Shown here in pieces: positions 13,886 through 22,794 of a stretch of DNA of 35,099 nt. The position numbers and the translations under genes were made by a program. Positions within the stretch are counted from its first letter, which is position 1. Each line of letters opens with the position of its first letter. The notes beneath the pieces are model-generated. The model did no database searches. It saw only the letters and a list, made by a program, of their open reading frames with translations, and was not told the origin of the DNA. Source of the stretch: Oscillospiraceae bacterium (GTDB lineage: Bacteria > Bacillota > Clostridia > Oscillospirales > Oscillospiraceae); NCBI GenBank assembly GCA_015068065.1, contig SVLE01000013.1:1-35099 (forward strand), in the 5' to 3' direction.

Positions 13886-15142
13886 ATGAAAGTATTAGTC
13901 GTCGGCGGTGGCGGCCGCGAGCACGCCATCTGCTGGAAGCTGGCTCAGTCCCCCCGTGTGACCGAGCTGTTCTGCGCCCCCGGCAACGCCGGTATCGCCC
14001 AGGTCGCCACCTGTGTGCCCATCAAGGCCACCGATGTGGACTCCATGGTTAAGTGGGCGAAAGAGAACGCCATGGACTTTGTCATGGTGGCCCCGGATGA
14101 CCCCCTTGCTCTGGGCATGGTAGACGCGCTGGAAGCGGCCAGTATCCCCGCCTTTGGCCCCCGGGCCAACGCCGCCATCATTGAGGCCAGCAAGGCGTTC
14201 TCCAAGGAACTGATGAAGAAGTACAACATCCCCACCGCCAAGTACGAGACCTTTACCGAACTTGACCAAGCTCTGGCCTACATCCGCGAGCAGGGTGCTC
14301 CCATCGTGGTCAAGGCAGACGGTCTGGCGTTGGGCAAGGGCGTCGTGGTCGCCTCTACGGTAGAGGAGGCCGAACAGGCCGTGCGTGAAATGATGGAGGA
14401 CAAGAAGTTCGGCGACTCCGGTTCCACCGTGGTCATTGAGGAGTGCATGGTGGGCCCCGAGGTCACCGTGCTGGCCTTCTGCGACGGAGAGCATCTGGTT
14501 CCCATGCTGTCCAGCCAGGACCACAAGCGTGCCTACGACGGCAACAAGGGCCCCAACACCGGCGGCATGGGCGCGTTCTGCCCCTCCCCCAACTACACCC
14601 TCGAAATTGCCGAGTTCTGCCAGAAAAACATCTTCCTGCCCACGGTAAACGCACTCAAGGCGGAGGGCCGCCCCTTCAAGGGCGTGATCTACTTCGGCCT
14701 GATGCTCACCGCCAACGGTCCTCGCGTGGTGGAGTACAACGCCCGCTTCGGTGACCCGGAGACCCAGCCCATTCTGTCCATGCTGGACACCGACCTGATG
14801 GACATCTTTGAAGCCTGCGTCAACGGCACACTGGACAAGGTGGACATCAAGTGGAAGTCCGGCGCCGCCTGCTGCATTGTGCTGGCTTCGGGCGGCTACC
14901 CCGTGTCCTATCAGAGTGGCTACCCCATCTCCGGTTTGGACAAGGTCGAAAAAAAGGCCACCGTGTTCCACGCGGGCACCAAGGTCAATGACAAGGGTGA
15001 GATCGTCAATGCCGGCGGCCGCGTGCTGGGTGTCACCGCCACGGGCAGTAGCCTGAGCGATGCCATCGCCAAAGCCTATGACGCCGCCAAGCCCATCAGC
15101 TGGACGGATATGCATTTCCGCACAGATATCGGAAAGGTGTAA
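13886..15142 (+). CDS. purD: phosphoribosylamine-glycine ligase PurD
   Basis: PurD (GAR synthetase) joins glycine to phosphoribosylamine with ATP, the step right after PurF. The 418-residue ATP-grasp protein begins MKVLVVGGGGREHAICWKLA. It continues with PDDPLALGMVDALEA, PIVVKADGLALGKGVVVAST (ATP-grasp lysine loop), GPNTGGMGAFCPSPNY and VEYNARFGDPETQPIL (metal-binding Glu/Asn/Asp). The C-terminal domain includes CCIVLASGGYPVSYQSGYPI. AAGGAG at 13872-13877 sits 8 nt before the ATG. It is the last recognisable pur gene here. Confidence 0.96.
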   Translation: MKVLVVGGGGREHAICWKLAQSPRVTELFCAPGNAGIAQVATCVPIKATDVDSMVKWAKENAMDFVMVAPDDPLALGMVDALEAASIPAFGPRANAAIIEASKAFSKELMKKYNIPTAKYETFTELDQALAYIREQGAPIVVKADGLALGKGVVVASTVEEAEQAVREMMEDKKFGDSGSTVVIEECMVGPEVTVLAFCDGEHLVPMLSSQDHKRAYDGNKGPNTGGMGAFCPSPNYTLEIAEFCQKNIFLPTVNALKAEGRPFKGVIYFGLMLTANGPRVVEYNARFGDPETQPILSMLDTDLMDIFEACVNGTLDKVDIKWKSGAACCIVLASGGYPVSYQSGYPISGLDKVEKKATVFHAGTKVNDKGEIVNAGGRVLGVTATGSSLSDAIAKAYDAAKPISWTDMHFRTDIGKV

Positions 15143-15143
15143 T

Positions 15144-15716
15144 ATGCTTAAAAAATGTTTTTGGGCCGTGCTGGTGGGGTGTATCCTTCTTTCTTCCGCG
15201 CTCATCCGTTCCCATGGCCGCTATCAGCTCGTCCAGGAGCAGCTGGCACAGCACAGTTCTAGCGCCTGGGGGGCACTGTATTGGCTGGCCCATGAAGCGG
15301 GTAATTACGAAAGTCTGGAGGATCTTTCTAATTCCAGCTATGCAGATCGGCATAACGCCATTGTGCACTATGGGATTACTCCCCACCTCACCCCCAGTTT
15401 TGACAGTGGCACCTTTGGTTTCCTGTCCAGCGATGTGTGGCCGTTCCTGAATCTTCTGGTTCAGGCAGACCCGGACAAAACTATTACACAGCAAAGCTTC
15501 CAGCTGTTTCAGGACCTGAGTGATGAGATCGAGAAAATTTCCGTCTTTGTGATCGAATATGCCAATCAGGGCATGGCCCAAAAGGTGGAACTGATCGACC
15601 GCAATTCCCAGGTCTATCAGCAAGTCAATGAGCAAATCGCCGCCTGTGTCGACACCTATCTGGAAGACATCGTTTTCCTCACACCCCGACTGAGCAATAT
15701 CGTTGAAAATCCTTAA
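15144..15716 (+). CDS. unknown protein with N-terminal membrane anchor
   Basis: A 190-residue protein whose ATG begins one base after the purD stop, with GGAAAGG at 15131-15137 as ribosome binding site. Residues 1-20 (MLKKCFWAVLVGCILLSSAL) form a signal peptide or single anchor, so the rest is probably outside the membrane. The outer part is mainly helical, rich in glutamine and serine, with a C-terminal half (VELIDRNSQVYQQVNEQIAA) that could form a coiled coil. I recognise no family. Position suggests cotranscription with the purine operon, but nothing ties it to purines. A strong terminator follows. Confidence 0.7.
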   Translation: MLKKCFWAVLVGCILLSSALIRSHGRYQLVQEQLAQHSSSAWGALYWLAHEAGNYESLEDLSNSSYADRHNAIVHYGITPHLTPSFDSGTFGFLSSDVWPFLNLLVQADPDKTITQQSFQLFQDLSDEIEKISVFVIEYANQGMAQKVELIDRNSQVYQQVNEQIAACVDTYLEDIVFLTPRLSNIVENP

Positions 15717-15720
15717 AAAA

Positions 15721-15762
15721 CGCCGCGGGTCATCTTTCGATGACCCGCGGCGGTCTTTCTTT
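15721..15762. terminator. bidirectional terminator after the purD-unknown unit
   Basis: A 14-bp perfect stem (15721-15734 with 15739-15752) with a TTTC loop, preceded by AAAAAA and followed by GTCTTTCTTT. It serves both the plus-strand operon and the minus-strand DivIVA-like gene. Confidence 0.9.
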
Positions 15763-15766
15763 CCGG

Positions 15767-16375
15767 TTATTCCTTTGTGGCGGAAGGATCGTTCTTCGCC
15801 GTCTGCATCAGCCGCTCCAAAGCGCTGTGCTGATTGTTCATGCACAGGGTGATGTTGTCCAGTCCCTGCCGTACCCGCTCCAGCTCGCTTGACGCCTGAG
15901 TGGCGGTGGTGCCTACCTGTGCGCGCAGATCGAAATAATCCCGCTCCACACGCTCCAGCCACTGGCCAAGCTCCCGGCGCACCTGCTCGGCCTGCGCCTG
16001 TGCCTCGTCCACGATGGTCTGGGCACGGCGGTGGGCTTCCAGTTCGATGCTGGCGGTGCGCTCCTTGATGGCGGCATAGGCTGCGGCGTCAGCCTGAGCC
16101 TCATCGGCCTGACGGCGCAGCTGCTCGTTCTGAGTGCGCAGTTCATTCAGCTGATCGGCGGCTGTTCGCTCCAGTTCTTCCTTGGCCTGCCGCACCTCTT
16201 CCCGCACCTGAGCCAGCTGCTCCCGCAATTGATCTGCTTCACTGCGCGCTTCGGTCAGCTGCGCATTCACCTGCTCCAAAGTCTGATTGTGCTCCTTTAC
16301 CGAGCGCTCCAGATAGTCCATCACATCCTGACGGTTGAATCCGCCGAAAGCCGTGCTCCTGAACTTATTGTCCAT
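15767..16375 (-). CDS. DivIVA-like coiled-coil protein
   Basis: A 202-residue cytoplasmic protein. The N-terminus FRSTAFGGFNRQDVMDYLER resembles the DivIVA/GpsB head that binds curved membrane. From about residue 30 to 125 it is nearly all coiled coil (repeats such as EADQLREQLAQVREEVRQAKEELERTA), with a second helical stretch to residue 190. DivIVA relatives place division, cell-wall or chromosome proteins at poles and septa. The ATG at 16375 has GAGAGGGG 6 nt upstream; a longer frame with 13 extra residues lacks that support. It is a single gene facing the purD unit. Its partners are unknown, and assignment rests on the short head motif. Confidence 0.72.
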   Translation of the reverse strand: MDNKFRSTAFGGFNRQDVMDYLERSVKEHNQTLEQVNAQLTEARSEADQLREQLAQVREEVRQAKEELERTAADQLNELRTQNEQLRRQADEAQADAAAYAAIKERTASIELEAHRRAQTIVDEAQAQAEQVRRELGQWLERVERDYFDLRAQVGTTATQASSELERVRQGLDNITLCMNNQHSALERLMQTAKNDPSATKE

Positions 16376-16425
16376 AGGGCACCCCTCTCCCGCCCAAAAG
16401 GGCGTAAAAATCATATATTTAGGTT

Positions 16426-16454
16426 ATTCTACCACACCTTGTCGAAAAAAACAA
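16426..16454 (-). promoter_or_regulatory. probable promoter of the DivIVA-like gene
   Basis: On the minus strand, TTGTTT (16449-16454) and TAGAAT (16426-16431) with a 17-nt spacer, about 50 nt before the ATG. Confidence 0.55.
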
Positions 16455-16524
16455 TTCTCCTTTTTCACTTCCCGCAATTTATCTTTTCCCCGGCAGATTT
16501 TCCTCGCTTGAGAGCTGGTGGAGA

Positions 16525-16554
16525 TTGACGAATTCCCCTTTATAGTGGTATACT
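16525..16554 (+). promoter_or_regulatory. promoter of the methyltransferase-ecf run
   Basis: TTGACG at 16525-16530 and TATACT at 16549-16554 with an 18-nt spacer. It probably drives the methyltransferase gene and, by short gaps, the ecfA1-ecfA2-ecfT-truA genes. Confidence 0.72.
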
Positions 16555-16590
16555 TACTTAGTTTATTAGAGTGGAAAGGTGTGTCCATGT

Positions 16591-17454
16591 ATGTGGGTCG
16601 CTGACGGCTGGAAAGACTATGAATTGATTGACTGCGGTCGAGGAGAAAAACTGGAGCGCTGGGGTGACCAGCTTCTGGTCCGTCCCGATCCTCAGGCCAT
16701 CTGGAATACCCCCCGCTCCCACCGGGGCTGGAAGCAGAACGCGGGCCGCTATGCCCGCTCCAACACCGGCGGCGGCGCGTGGGAAAACAAGTCCATGCCC
16801 CAGCGCTGGACAGTGGATTATAAGGATCTGACCTTTAACATCAAGCCCATGAACTTCAAGCACACCGGCCTGTTCCCCGAACAGGCCACCAACTGGGACT
16901 GGGCCAGAGAGCAGATCAAAAAGGCCAACCGCCCCATCAGCGTGCTCAACCTGTTCGCCTATACCGGCGGCGCTACCGTGGCCTGCGCCGCGGCGGGTGC
17001 CAGCGTGTGCCATGTGGACGCGGCCAAGGGCATGGTCCAGTGGGCCCGTGAAAACGCCAAAAGCTCCGGTCTGGAGGAGGCCCCCATCCGCTGGATCGTG
17101 GACGACTGCGGCAAGTTTGTGGAGCGTGAGATCCGCCGTGGCCGCAAGTACGATGCCATCATCATGGACCCCCCCAGCTACGGTCGCGGCCCCACGGGCG
17201 AGGTTTGGAAGCTGGAGGAAAACCTCTATCCCTTCGTGGAACTGGTCAGCGGCGTGCTGTCCGACAATCCCCTGTTCCTCATCCTGAACTCTTACACCAC
17301 CGGCCTTGCGCCCAGTGTGGTCACTTACATTCTGGAGACCATCGTATCCAAGCGCTTCGGCGGCCACACGGAAAGTCAGGAACTGGGTCTGCCCGTAAGC
17401 GAGAGTGGGCTGGTCCTCCCCTGCGGTGCAACGGGCCGCTGGCTTTGCGATTAA
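16591..17454 (+). CDS. class I SAM-dependent methyltransferase, RlmI/RlmK-like
   Basis: A 287-residue methyltransferase, probably acting on rRNA. The SAM-binding core is clear: VLNLFAYTGGATVACAAAGA (motif I), VCHVDAAKGMVQWARENAKSSGL (adenine-ribose side), and the catalytic DPPSYGRGPTGEVWKLEENL. The NFKHTGLFPEQATNWDW segment before motif I is typical of the Methyltrans_SAM family related to RlmI; no N-terminal PUA domain is present. The ATG at 16591 is taken; the ribosome binding site GGAAAGG is about 11 nt away. An in-frame GTG at 16579 is possible but less supported. ecfA1 begins 25 nt later. The exact target base is unknown. Confidence 0.85.
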   Translation: MWVADGWKDYELIDCGRGEKLERWGDQLLVRPDPQAIWNTPRSHRGWKQNAGRYARSNTGGGAWENKSMPQRWTVDYKDLTFNIKPMNFKHTGLFPEQATNWDWAREQIKKANRPISVLNLFAYTGGATVACAAAGASVCHVDAAKGMVQWARENAKSSGLEEAPIRWIVDDCGKFVEREIRRGRKYDAIIMDPPSYGRGPTGEVWKLEENLYPFVELVSGVLSDNPLFLILNSYTTGLAPSVVTYILETIVSKRFGGHTESQELGLPVSESGLVLPCGATGRWLCD

Positions 17455-17479
17455 ATCTCGCCTTTCTGAGGTGTCTTAT

Positions 17480-18331
17480 ATGAGCGACATCATTAAAACC
17501 GAAGATCTGCGCTTCTCCTACACCACCGCCGAGGGCCTTGCCCCCACGGTGCTGGACGGCGTGGATCTGAATATTGAAAAGGGCAGCTTTGTGGCCGTGC
17601 TGGGCCACAACGGCAGCGGTAAGTCCACCCTTGCCAAGCACCTGAACGCCATCCTTCTCCCCTCCGTGGGCAAGGTGTATGTCAACGGTACAGACACCTT
17701 CGACGAGGGAAAGCTGTTGGATATCCGCCGTACCGTGGGCATGGTCTTTCAGAATCCGGACAACCAGATCGTTGCCAACGTGGTGGAGGAGGACGTGGCC
17801 TTTGCCCCGGAAAATCTGGGTGTCCCACCGGAGGAAATCCGCCGCCGTGTGGATGACGCCCTGAAGGCCGTCGGCATGTACGAGTTCCGGGAGCACGCCC
17901 CCCATCTTCTGTCCGGCGGACAGAAGCAGCGTATTGCCATCGCCGGTGTCATTGCCATGGAGCCGGAGTGCATCGTACTGGACGAGCCCACCGCCATGCT
18001 GGACCCCATCGGCCGTTCCGACGTGCTTCGCACCATCAAGCAACTCAACCGGGAAAAGGGCGTCACCGTGGTCATCATCACCCACCACATGGACGAGGCC
18101 GCTCAGGCCGACCGCCTTGTGGTCATGGCCAAGGGCAAGGTGGTGGCCGATGGCACCCCGAAAGAAGTCTTTCAGGACGTGGAGGGTCTGAAGGCCGTAG
18201 GCCTGACCGTCCCCGACACCACGGAACTTCTGTGGCAGCTGCGTCAGGCAGGACTGGACGTTCCTCTGGATGCTCTGAGCGACGAGGAATGCGCCCGGGC
18301 GCTGCACGAACTTCTTACTTCCAATTCCTAA
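17480..18331 (+). CDS. ecfA1: ECF transporter ATPase EcfA1
   Basis: One of two ATPases of an energy-coupling-factor importer for vitamins or metals. The 283-residue ABC protein has Walker A GHNGSGKST (about 41-49), a Q-loop in VFQNPDNQI, the signature LLSGGQKQRIAIAGV, Walker B CIVLDEPTAMLDP, and the H-loop in IITHHMDEA. The C-terminal TTELLWQLRQAGLDVPLDAL tail is typical of EcfA1. The ATG at 17480 follows a GAGGTG. It heads the usual ecfA1-ecfA2-ecfT order, followed by truA as in many Firmicutes. No substrate-binding S component lies here. Confidence 0.94.
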   Translation: MSDIIKTEDLRFSYTTAEGLAPTVLDGVDLNIEKGSFVAVLGHNGSGKSTLAKHLNAILLPSVGKVYVNGTDTFDEGKLLDIRRTVGMVFQNPDNQIVANVVEEDVAFAPENLGVPPEEIRRRVDDALKAVGMYEFREHAPHLLSGGQKQRIAIAGVIAMEPECIVLDEPTAMLDPIGRSDVLRTIKQLNREKGVTVVIITHHMDEAAQADRLVVMAKGKVVADGTPKEVFQDVEGLKAVGLTVPDTTELLWQLRQAGLDVPLDALSDEECARALHELLTSNS

Positions 18332-18386
18332 TTCTCCGGGCATGACCCCTTGGGGCGTGCACCAACGATTGCAAGGACGAACTTTT

Positions 18387-19244
18387 ATGGATGCTATCAT
18401 TGAAACCAAACAGCTCTCCCACGTGTACTCCGCGGGAACGCCTTTTGAGCGCGCGGCCCTGAACTGCGTGGACTTCACCGCCTACCGCGGGGAGTACCTG
18501 GGCATCATCGGCCACACCGGCTCGGGCAAATCCACCCTCATCCAGCACCTGAACGGCCTGCTCAAGCCCACCTCCGGCCAGGTCCTCTACGAGGGACAGG
18601 ATATCTGGTCCGACCCCAAGCTGACCCGGCAGACCCGGTTCAACGTGGGATTGGTGTTCCAGTACCCGGAATACCAGCTGTTTGAGGAAACTGTATATAA
18701 AGACATCGCCTTTGGCCCAGGCAACATGGGTCTGGACCAGCAGGAAATCGACCGCAGAGTGCGTCAGGCCGCCGCTTTTGTGGGTCTGACGGAGGAACAG
18801 CTGGAAAAATCCCCCTTTGAACTGTCCGGCGGCCAGAAACGCCGCGTGGCCATCGCCGGTGTTATCGCCATGGAGCCCAAGGTGCTCATTCTGGACGAGC
18901 CCACTGCCGGTCTTGACCCCGTGGGTGTGGAGGCCATTCTTTCCAATATCCGGGACTACCACGAGGCCCACAATGCCACCATCATTCTGGTCTCCCACTC
19001 TATGGAGGAAGTGGCCCGGTCGGTGGACCGTCTTGTGGTGGTCAACGACAGCGTCATTCCCTTCCACGGAACACCCCGTGAGGTGTTCCGCCACGGACAG
19101 GAGCTGGAGAATATGGGTCTTGGCGTACCCCAGATGACCCGGGTGTTCAACCGTCTGCGGGCACTGGGTGCCAATATCGATGACTCTGTGTACACCATTG
19201 AGCAGGCGAAGAACGCCATTCTCAAGGCGAAGGGGGTGCTCTGA
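18387..19244 (+). CDS. ecfA2: ECF transporter ATPase EcfA2
   Basis: The second ATPase of the ECF module, 285 residues. It has Walker A GHTGSGKST (about 41-49), VFQYPEYQLFEETVYKDI with the Q-loop, signature ELSGGQKRRVAIAGV, Walker B VLILDEPTAGLDP, and the H-loop in LVSHSMEEVA. The ATG at 18387 is preferred over one at 18342, because AAGGAC lies 8 nt upstream and the family N-terminus (AIIETKQLSHVYSAGTPFE) starts there. The stop is 1 nt before the ecfT ATG, so the two are likely coupled in translation. Confidence 0.94.
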   Translation: MDAIIETKQLSHVYSAGTPFERAALNCVDFTAYRGEYLGIIGHTGSGKSTLIQHLNGLLKPTSGQVLYEGQDIWSDPKLTRQTRFNVGLVFQYPEYQLFEETVYKDIAFGPGNMGLDQQEIDRRVRQAAAFVGLTEEQLEKSPFELSGGQKRRVAIAGVIAMEPKVLILDEPTAGLDPVGVEAILSNIRDYHEAHNATIILVSHSMEEVARSVDRLVVVNDSVIPFHGTPREVFRHGQELENMGLGVPQMTRVFNRLRALGANIDDSVYTIEQAKNAILKAKGVL

Positions 19245-19245
19245 T

Positions 19246-20055
19246 ATGGCGCTGAAAGACATTACGCTGGGTCAGTACTTCCCCGGCAACTCCCCCCTGC
19301 ACCGCATGGACCCCCGCACCAAGATTCTGGGCATCACCCTGTATATCGTGGCCCTGTTCATGGCAAAAAGTTTCGTGTCCTACGGCTTTTTGTTTGCTGT
19401 GTTGGCCGCGCTGATTCGCATCTCCAGAGTACCCGTCAAGTCCATCGTACGCGGACTGAAGCCGGTGGTGTTCATCCTTGTGTTCACCGCCCTGCTCAAT
19501 ATTTTCTACACACCCGGCGAGCATGTACTGCTCAGGATCTGGGTGCTCACCGTCACGCTGGAGGGCGTACGCACTGCCTTTTTCATGGTGGTCCGTATTA
19601 TGATGCTCATTGCGGGCACCTTCCTGCTGACCTACACCACCTCGCCCATTTTGCTCACGGACGGCATCGAGAATCTGCTCTCCCCCCTGAAAAAGCTCCG
19701 TGTCCCCGTCCATGAGCTGGCTATGATGATGTCCATCGCCCTGCGCTTTATCCCCACCCTCATCGAGGAGACGGATAAGATCATGTCCGCCCAACGGGCA
19801 AGGGGTGCCGATTTTGAAACGGGAAACCTCATCCAGCGTGCCAAGGCGCTTATCCCCCTGCTGGTACCCCTGTTCATCTCCGCTTTCCGCCGGGCCGATG
19901 AGCTGGCAGTGGCCATGGAGTGCCGCTGTTACCACGGCGGTGAGGGCCGTACCCGTCTGCGTCAGCTGAAGTACCGTACTTTGGATTGGGTCACGCTGAC
20001 GCTGGCTCTTGTCATGTGTGCTGTTGTCTTTATTTTGGGCAAATTTGGACTTTAA
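19246..20055 (+). CDS. ecfT: ECF transporter transmembrane protein EcfT
   Basis: The membrane coupling subunit linking the two ATPases to interchangeable substrate-binding S components. The 269-residue protein opens with LGQYFPGNSPLHRMDPRTKIL, has several hydrophobic helices, and ends with one at 245-267. The first coupling motif reads AQRARGADF. The second reads MECRCYHGGEGRT, where an Ala-Arg-Gly or Ala-Arg-Cys is usual; the change is mild. The ATG at 19246 begins 1 nt after ecfA2. The transported substrate cannot be told, since S components are encoded elsewhere. Confidence 0.93.
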   Translation: MALKDITLGQYFPGNSPLHRMDPRTKILGITLYIVALFMAKSFVSYGFLFAVLAALIRISRVPVKSIVRGLKPVVFILVFTALLNIFYTPGEHVLLRIWVLTVTLEGVRTAFFMVVRIMMLIAGTFLLTYTTSPILLTDGIENLLSPLKKLRVPVHELAMMMSIALRFIPTLIEETDKIMSAQRARGADFETGNLIQRAKALIPLLVPLFISAFRRADELAVAMECRCYHGGEGRTRLRQLKYRTLDWVTLTLALVMCAVVFILGKFGL

Positions 20056-20076
20056 GCGAAAGGAGTGCGGTGCTCT

Positions 20077-20826
20077 ATGCGAAACATCGCTTTGAAACTG
20101 ATGTATGTTGGCACCGCCTATCATGGTTGGCAGGTGCAGAAAAACGCCGTCTCTGTAGCGGAAACGCTGGAAAAGGCCTTGGAAACCGTGGTATGCCACC
20201 CGGTGAAGTGCACCGGTGCGGGCCGCACGGACGCGGGAGTGCATGCAGAGGTCTATATCGCCAACTTCCGCACCACCTCCACCATCCCCTGTGACCGCAT
20301 CCCGCTGGCCGTGAATACCCGCCTGCCCGATGATATTGTGGTGGTCAAGGCCACCGAGGTGCCTGACAGCTTTAACGCCATCGGCTCCTGCAAGCAGAAG
20401 GAATACACCTACCGCATCTATAACTCCCGCCTGGGTAACGCCTTTCTGGTGGACCGGGCGTGGTTCTATCCCAAGTATCTGGACGAGACCATTATGCAGC
20501 GGGCGGCGGATCAGTTCGTTGGCACTCACGATTTCCGTGCCGTGCGTTCCGTAGGCACTGAGACCCGCACCACTGTGCGCACCGTCTATTATTTTGACGT
20601 GAAGCGCGATGGACAGATGATCGAATGCCGGGTCAGTGCCAACGGTTTTCTCTATAACATGGTGCGGGCCATGGTGGGCACCATCGTCTACGCCGCCGAG
20701 GGCAAACTCTCCCCGGAGGACATCCCCGCCATTCTGAACTCGGGCAACCGCACCCTGGCCGGTCCCACCGTTCCCCCGGGTGGCCTATATATGACCAAGC
20801 TGTGGTACGAGGAAGAGGTTCTGTAA
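20077..20826 (+). CDS. truA: tRNA pseudouridine(38-40) synthase TruA
   Basis: TruA converts uridines 38-40 in the anticodon arm of many tRNAs to pseudouridine. The 249-residue protein contains MYVGTAYHGWQVQ, the catalytic GAGRTDAGVHAEVYIANF with Asp52, KEYTYRIYNS, and SANGFLYNMVRAMVGTIV near the end, all family marks. AAGGAG at 20060-20065 supports the ATG at 20077. It follows ecfT by 21 nt, a gene order common in Firmicutes. Confidence 0.96.
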   Translation: MRNIALKLMYVGTAYHGWQVQKNAVSVAETLEKALETVVCHPVKCTGAGRTDAGVHAEVYIANFRTTSTIPCDRIPLAVNTRLPDDIVVVKATEVPDSFNAIGSCKQKEYTYRIYNSRLGNAFLVDRAWFYPKYLDETIMQRAADQFVGTHDFRAVRSVGTETRTTVRTVYYFDVKRDGQMIECRVSANGFLYNMVRAMVGTIVYAAEGKLSPEDIPAILNSGNRTLAGPTVPPGGLYMTKLWYEEEVL

Positions 20827-20854
20827 ACATACCTGTCACTATGGGAGCATACTT

Positions 20855-22030
20855 ATGAAGCAGTCCAACCGCACTGATGCGGCCCCCAAAAAACAAAATA
20901 CGTTCCTGCGCCGTGTGCTTGCCTTTGCCCTGACCGTTGTTCTGGTTCTGGGCGCACTGGCTGCCGTAGTGCACCGGGACAAGCTGAATCTGGACTTCCT
21001 GCGCCGCTGGCTGACCTATCGTTCCATCCAGACCAGCCAGGCCGGTCTGACCGAGCCGTTTACCCACGGCGGTGGTGACCGGCTGGATATGACCTGTCTG
21101 GAGAGCGGCTTTCTCTTCTCCTCCACTGCCGGAGCTCACTTTTACTCCTCCGGCGGCGTGGAGCTGGCCAGTCAGGTGACCCACATGGAGAATCCGGTGC
21201 TGAATTCCGCCTCCCGCTACGGGGTGGTCTACGATGCCGGAAGTACGAATCTGTTCCGCTTCGGTAGTAATCACGAGCCCATCATTTACTCCGAACCGGA
21301 CAGCAGCGGTATCCTCTCCGCCCGGGTCAACAACAGCGGCTGGCTTACCGTCACCGGTCTGCACAACCACTACCGCAGCGGTGTGACCGTCTTTGACGCC
21401 CATCAGCAGCCGGTTATTTCCCTGAACTATTCCAGTGCCTTCGCTACCGATGCCATCCTTTCCTCCGACTGCCGTACCGTGGCCGTGGTCACCATCAGTC
21501 AGACACAGGGTACCTTCCACAGCACCGTGCATTTCCACTCCACCAACGCGACCGAGCCTTTCGCCACTGTGAAACTGGACGGGTTCACTGTTCTGGACAT
21601 GGACTTTGACTCCGACGGTCTGTGGCTGTTGGGCGACTCCTCGCTGGTCGTTCTCTCCCCCCGGGGTGAGGTGCGGGGAGAATATCGGTTCGACCCTGAT
21701 TATTTGAAAGGCTATACCATGGAAGGGGACGGCTTTGTGTCCCTGCTGCTTGGCAAGTATCGGGCCGGCTCTGCCCGTTCGCTGATCACCATTGACCGGG
21801 ACGGCGGGGTCATCGCACAGCAGGACCTGAACACACAAGTGCTTTCCATGTCCGCTTCCGGCCGGTATCTGGCACTTCTCTCCGGTCAGGAGTTGAATAT
21901 CTACACCAACGACTTGACCATTTACAACACACTTTATGACACCCAGGGCGCCCGTCACGCAGCCGTATACAACGATGCAAGCGTGCTCCTTGCGGACAGT
22001 CAGGAGGCGTGGCTGTATATTCCCTCCTGA
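20855..22030 (+). CDS. DUF5711 family protein, membrane-anchored beta-propeller-like
   Basis: A 391-residue protein with a basic N-terminus, one membrane helix (about 19-42, RRVLAFALTVVLVLGALAAVV) and a large outer domain of repeating beta-strand units, such as GVVYDAGSTNLFRFGSNHEP, ITIDRDGGVIAQQDLN and YLALLSGQELNIYTND. This pattern suggests a WD40/PQQ-like propeller. It fits DUF5711, found in Clostridia and of unknown function. GGGAG at 20843-20847 supports the ATG. It lies between truA and a cvpA gene with small gaps, probably in one transcript. Confidence 0.8.
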   Translation: MKQSNRTDAAPKKQNTFLRRVLAFALTVVLVLGALAAVVHRDKLNLDFLRRWLTYRSIQTSQAGLTEPFTHGGGDRLDMTCLESGFLFSSTAGAHFYSSGGVELASQVTHMENPVLNSASRYGVVYDAGSTNLFRFGSNHEPIIYSEPDSSGILSARVNNSGWLTVTGLHNHYRSGVTVFDAHQQPVISLNYSSAFATDAILSSDCRTVAVVTISQTQGTFHSTVHFHSTNATEPFATVKLDGFTVLDMDFDSDGLWLLGDSSLVVLSPRGEVRGEYRFDPDYLKGYTMEGDGFVSLLLGKYRAGSARSLITIDRDGGVIAQQDLNTQVLSMSASGRYLALLSGQELNIYTNDLTIYNTLYDTQGARHAAVYNDASVLLADSQEAWLYIPS

Positions 22031-22047
22031 GAAAGGAACTCCGGGCT

Positions 22048-22737
22048 ATGACATATCTGATTTACGACGCGGTCATTCTCGTTCTCCTGCTCTTCTTTTT
22101 CCTGCGCGGCCGCAAAAAAGGTCTGGTTCTGACCCTGTGCGGACTGGCAACTATCTTTATCGCCCTGTTTGGTGCACGCATGGCCTCCGATTTCTTTGCC
22201 CCCACGATAGCCGATTTGCTGGCACCCCGCTTCTCTCCCGTTATTGAGGAACAATTGGACAACGGTCTGGAGGAAAAGCTGAACGAGATGCTCGCTTCCG
22301 GCGAGGAGGGCGGCAACCTCCTTGTTGATCTGCTCACCAAATTCGGGCTGTATGACGATGTTTCCAGCGCCATTCAAAATGCCGTTTCCGGCCAGACAGC
22401 TCAGACCATAACCGATGTAGCCATTTCCCTTTCCCATGCAGTGGCCGAGGTGGTGGCCGGTGTACTGGTCTTTGTGGTGGCATTCCTCGCCATCATCGTG
22501 CTATGGTTCTTCCTGAGTCACGCGCTGGATCTGGCCGCCCGGCTGCCCGTCATAAACGGTCTTAACCGCACTCTGGGCGGATTGTTCGGCCTGCTTGAGG
22601 GTATGCTGTTACTGTTCCTGATTGCGTGGGTCATGCGCCTTTTGGGCGGAGTCATCCCCGAAGAGGCCGTGAATCAGACCACCCTGCTGAACTTCTTCTT
22701 CACGACTAACCCCATCTCCCTGATTGCCGGAATTTAA
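22048..22737 (+). CDS. CvpA family membrane protein
   Basis: A 229-residue membrane protein of the colicin V production (CvpA) family. Hydrophobic helices lie near residues 4-20, 27-45, 130-155 and 175-200. The YDAVILVLLLFFFLRGRKKGL start and the late NGLNRTLGGLFGLLEGMLLLF segment are family hallmarks. A soluble stretch (about 60-115) is inserted between helices 2 and 3. The ATG at 22048 has AAAGGA at 22032-22037. Gram-negative relatives affect colicin export and envelope stress; the role in Firmicutes is unclear. A weak hairpin (22736-22742 with 22755-22761) follows. Confidence 0.85.
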   Translation: MTYLIYDAVILVLLLFFFLRGRKKGLVLTLCGLATIFIALFGARMASDFFAPTIADLLAPRFSPVIEEQLDNGLEEKLNEMLASGEEGGNLLVDLLTKFGLYDDVSSAIQNAVSGQTAQTITDVAISLSHAVAEVVAGVLVFVVAFLAIIVLWFFLSHALDLAARLPVINGLNRTLGGLFGLLEGMLLLFLIAWVMRLLGGVIPEEAVNQTTLLNFFFTTNPISLIAGI

Positions 22738-22794
22738 CTGGGGTATTATTCATGCCCAGTTCATATTTATATCGTATTGTAATTAACACCTTTC

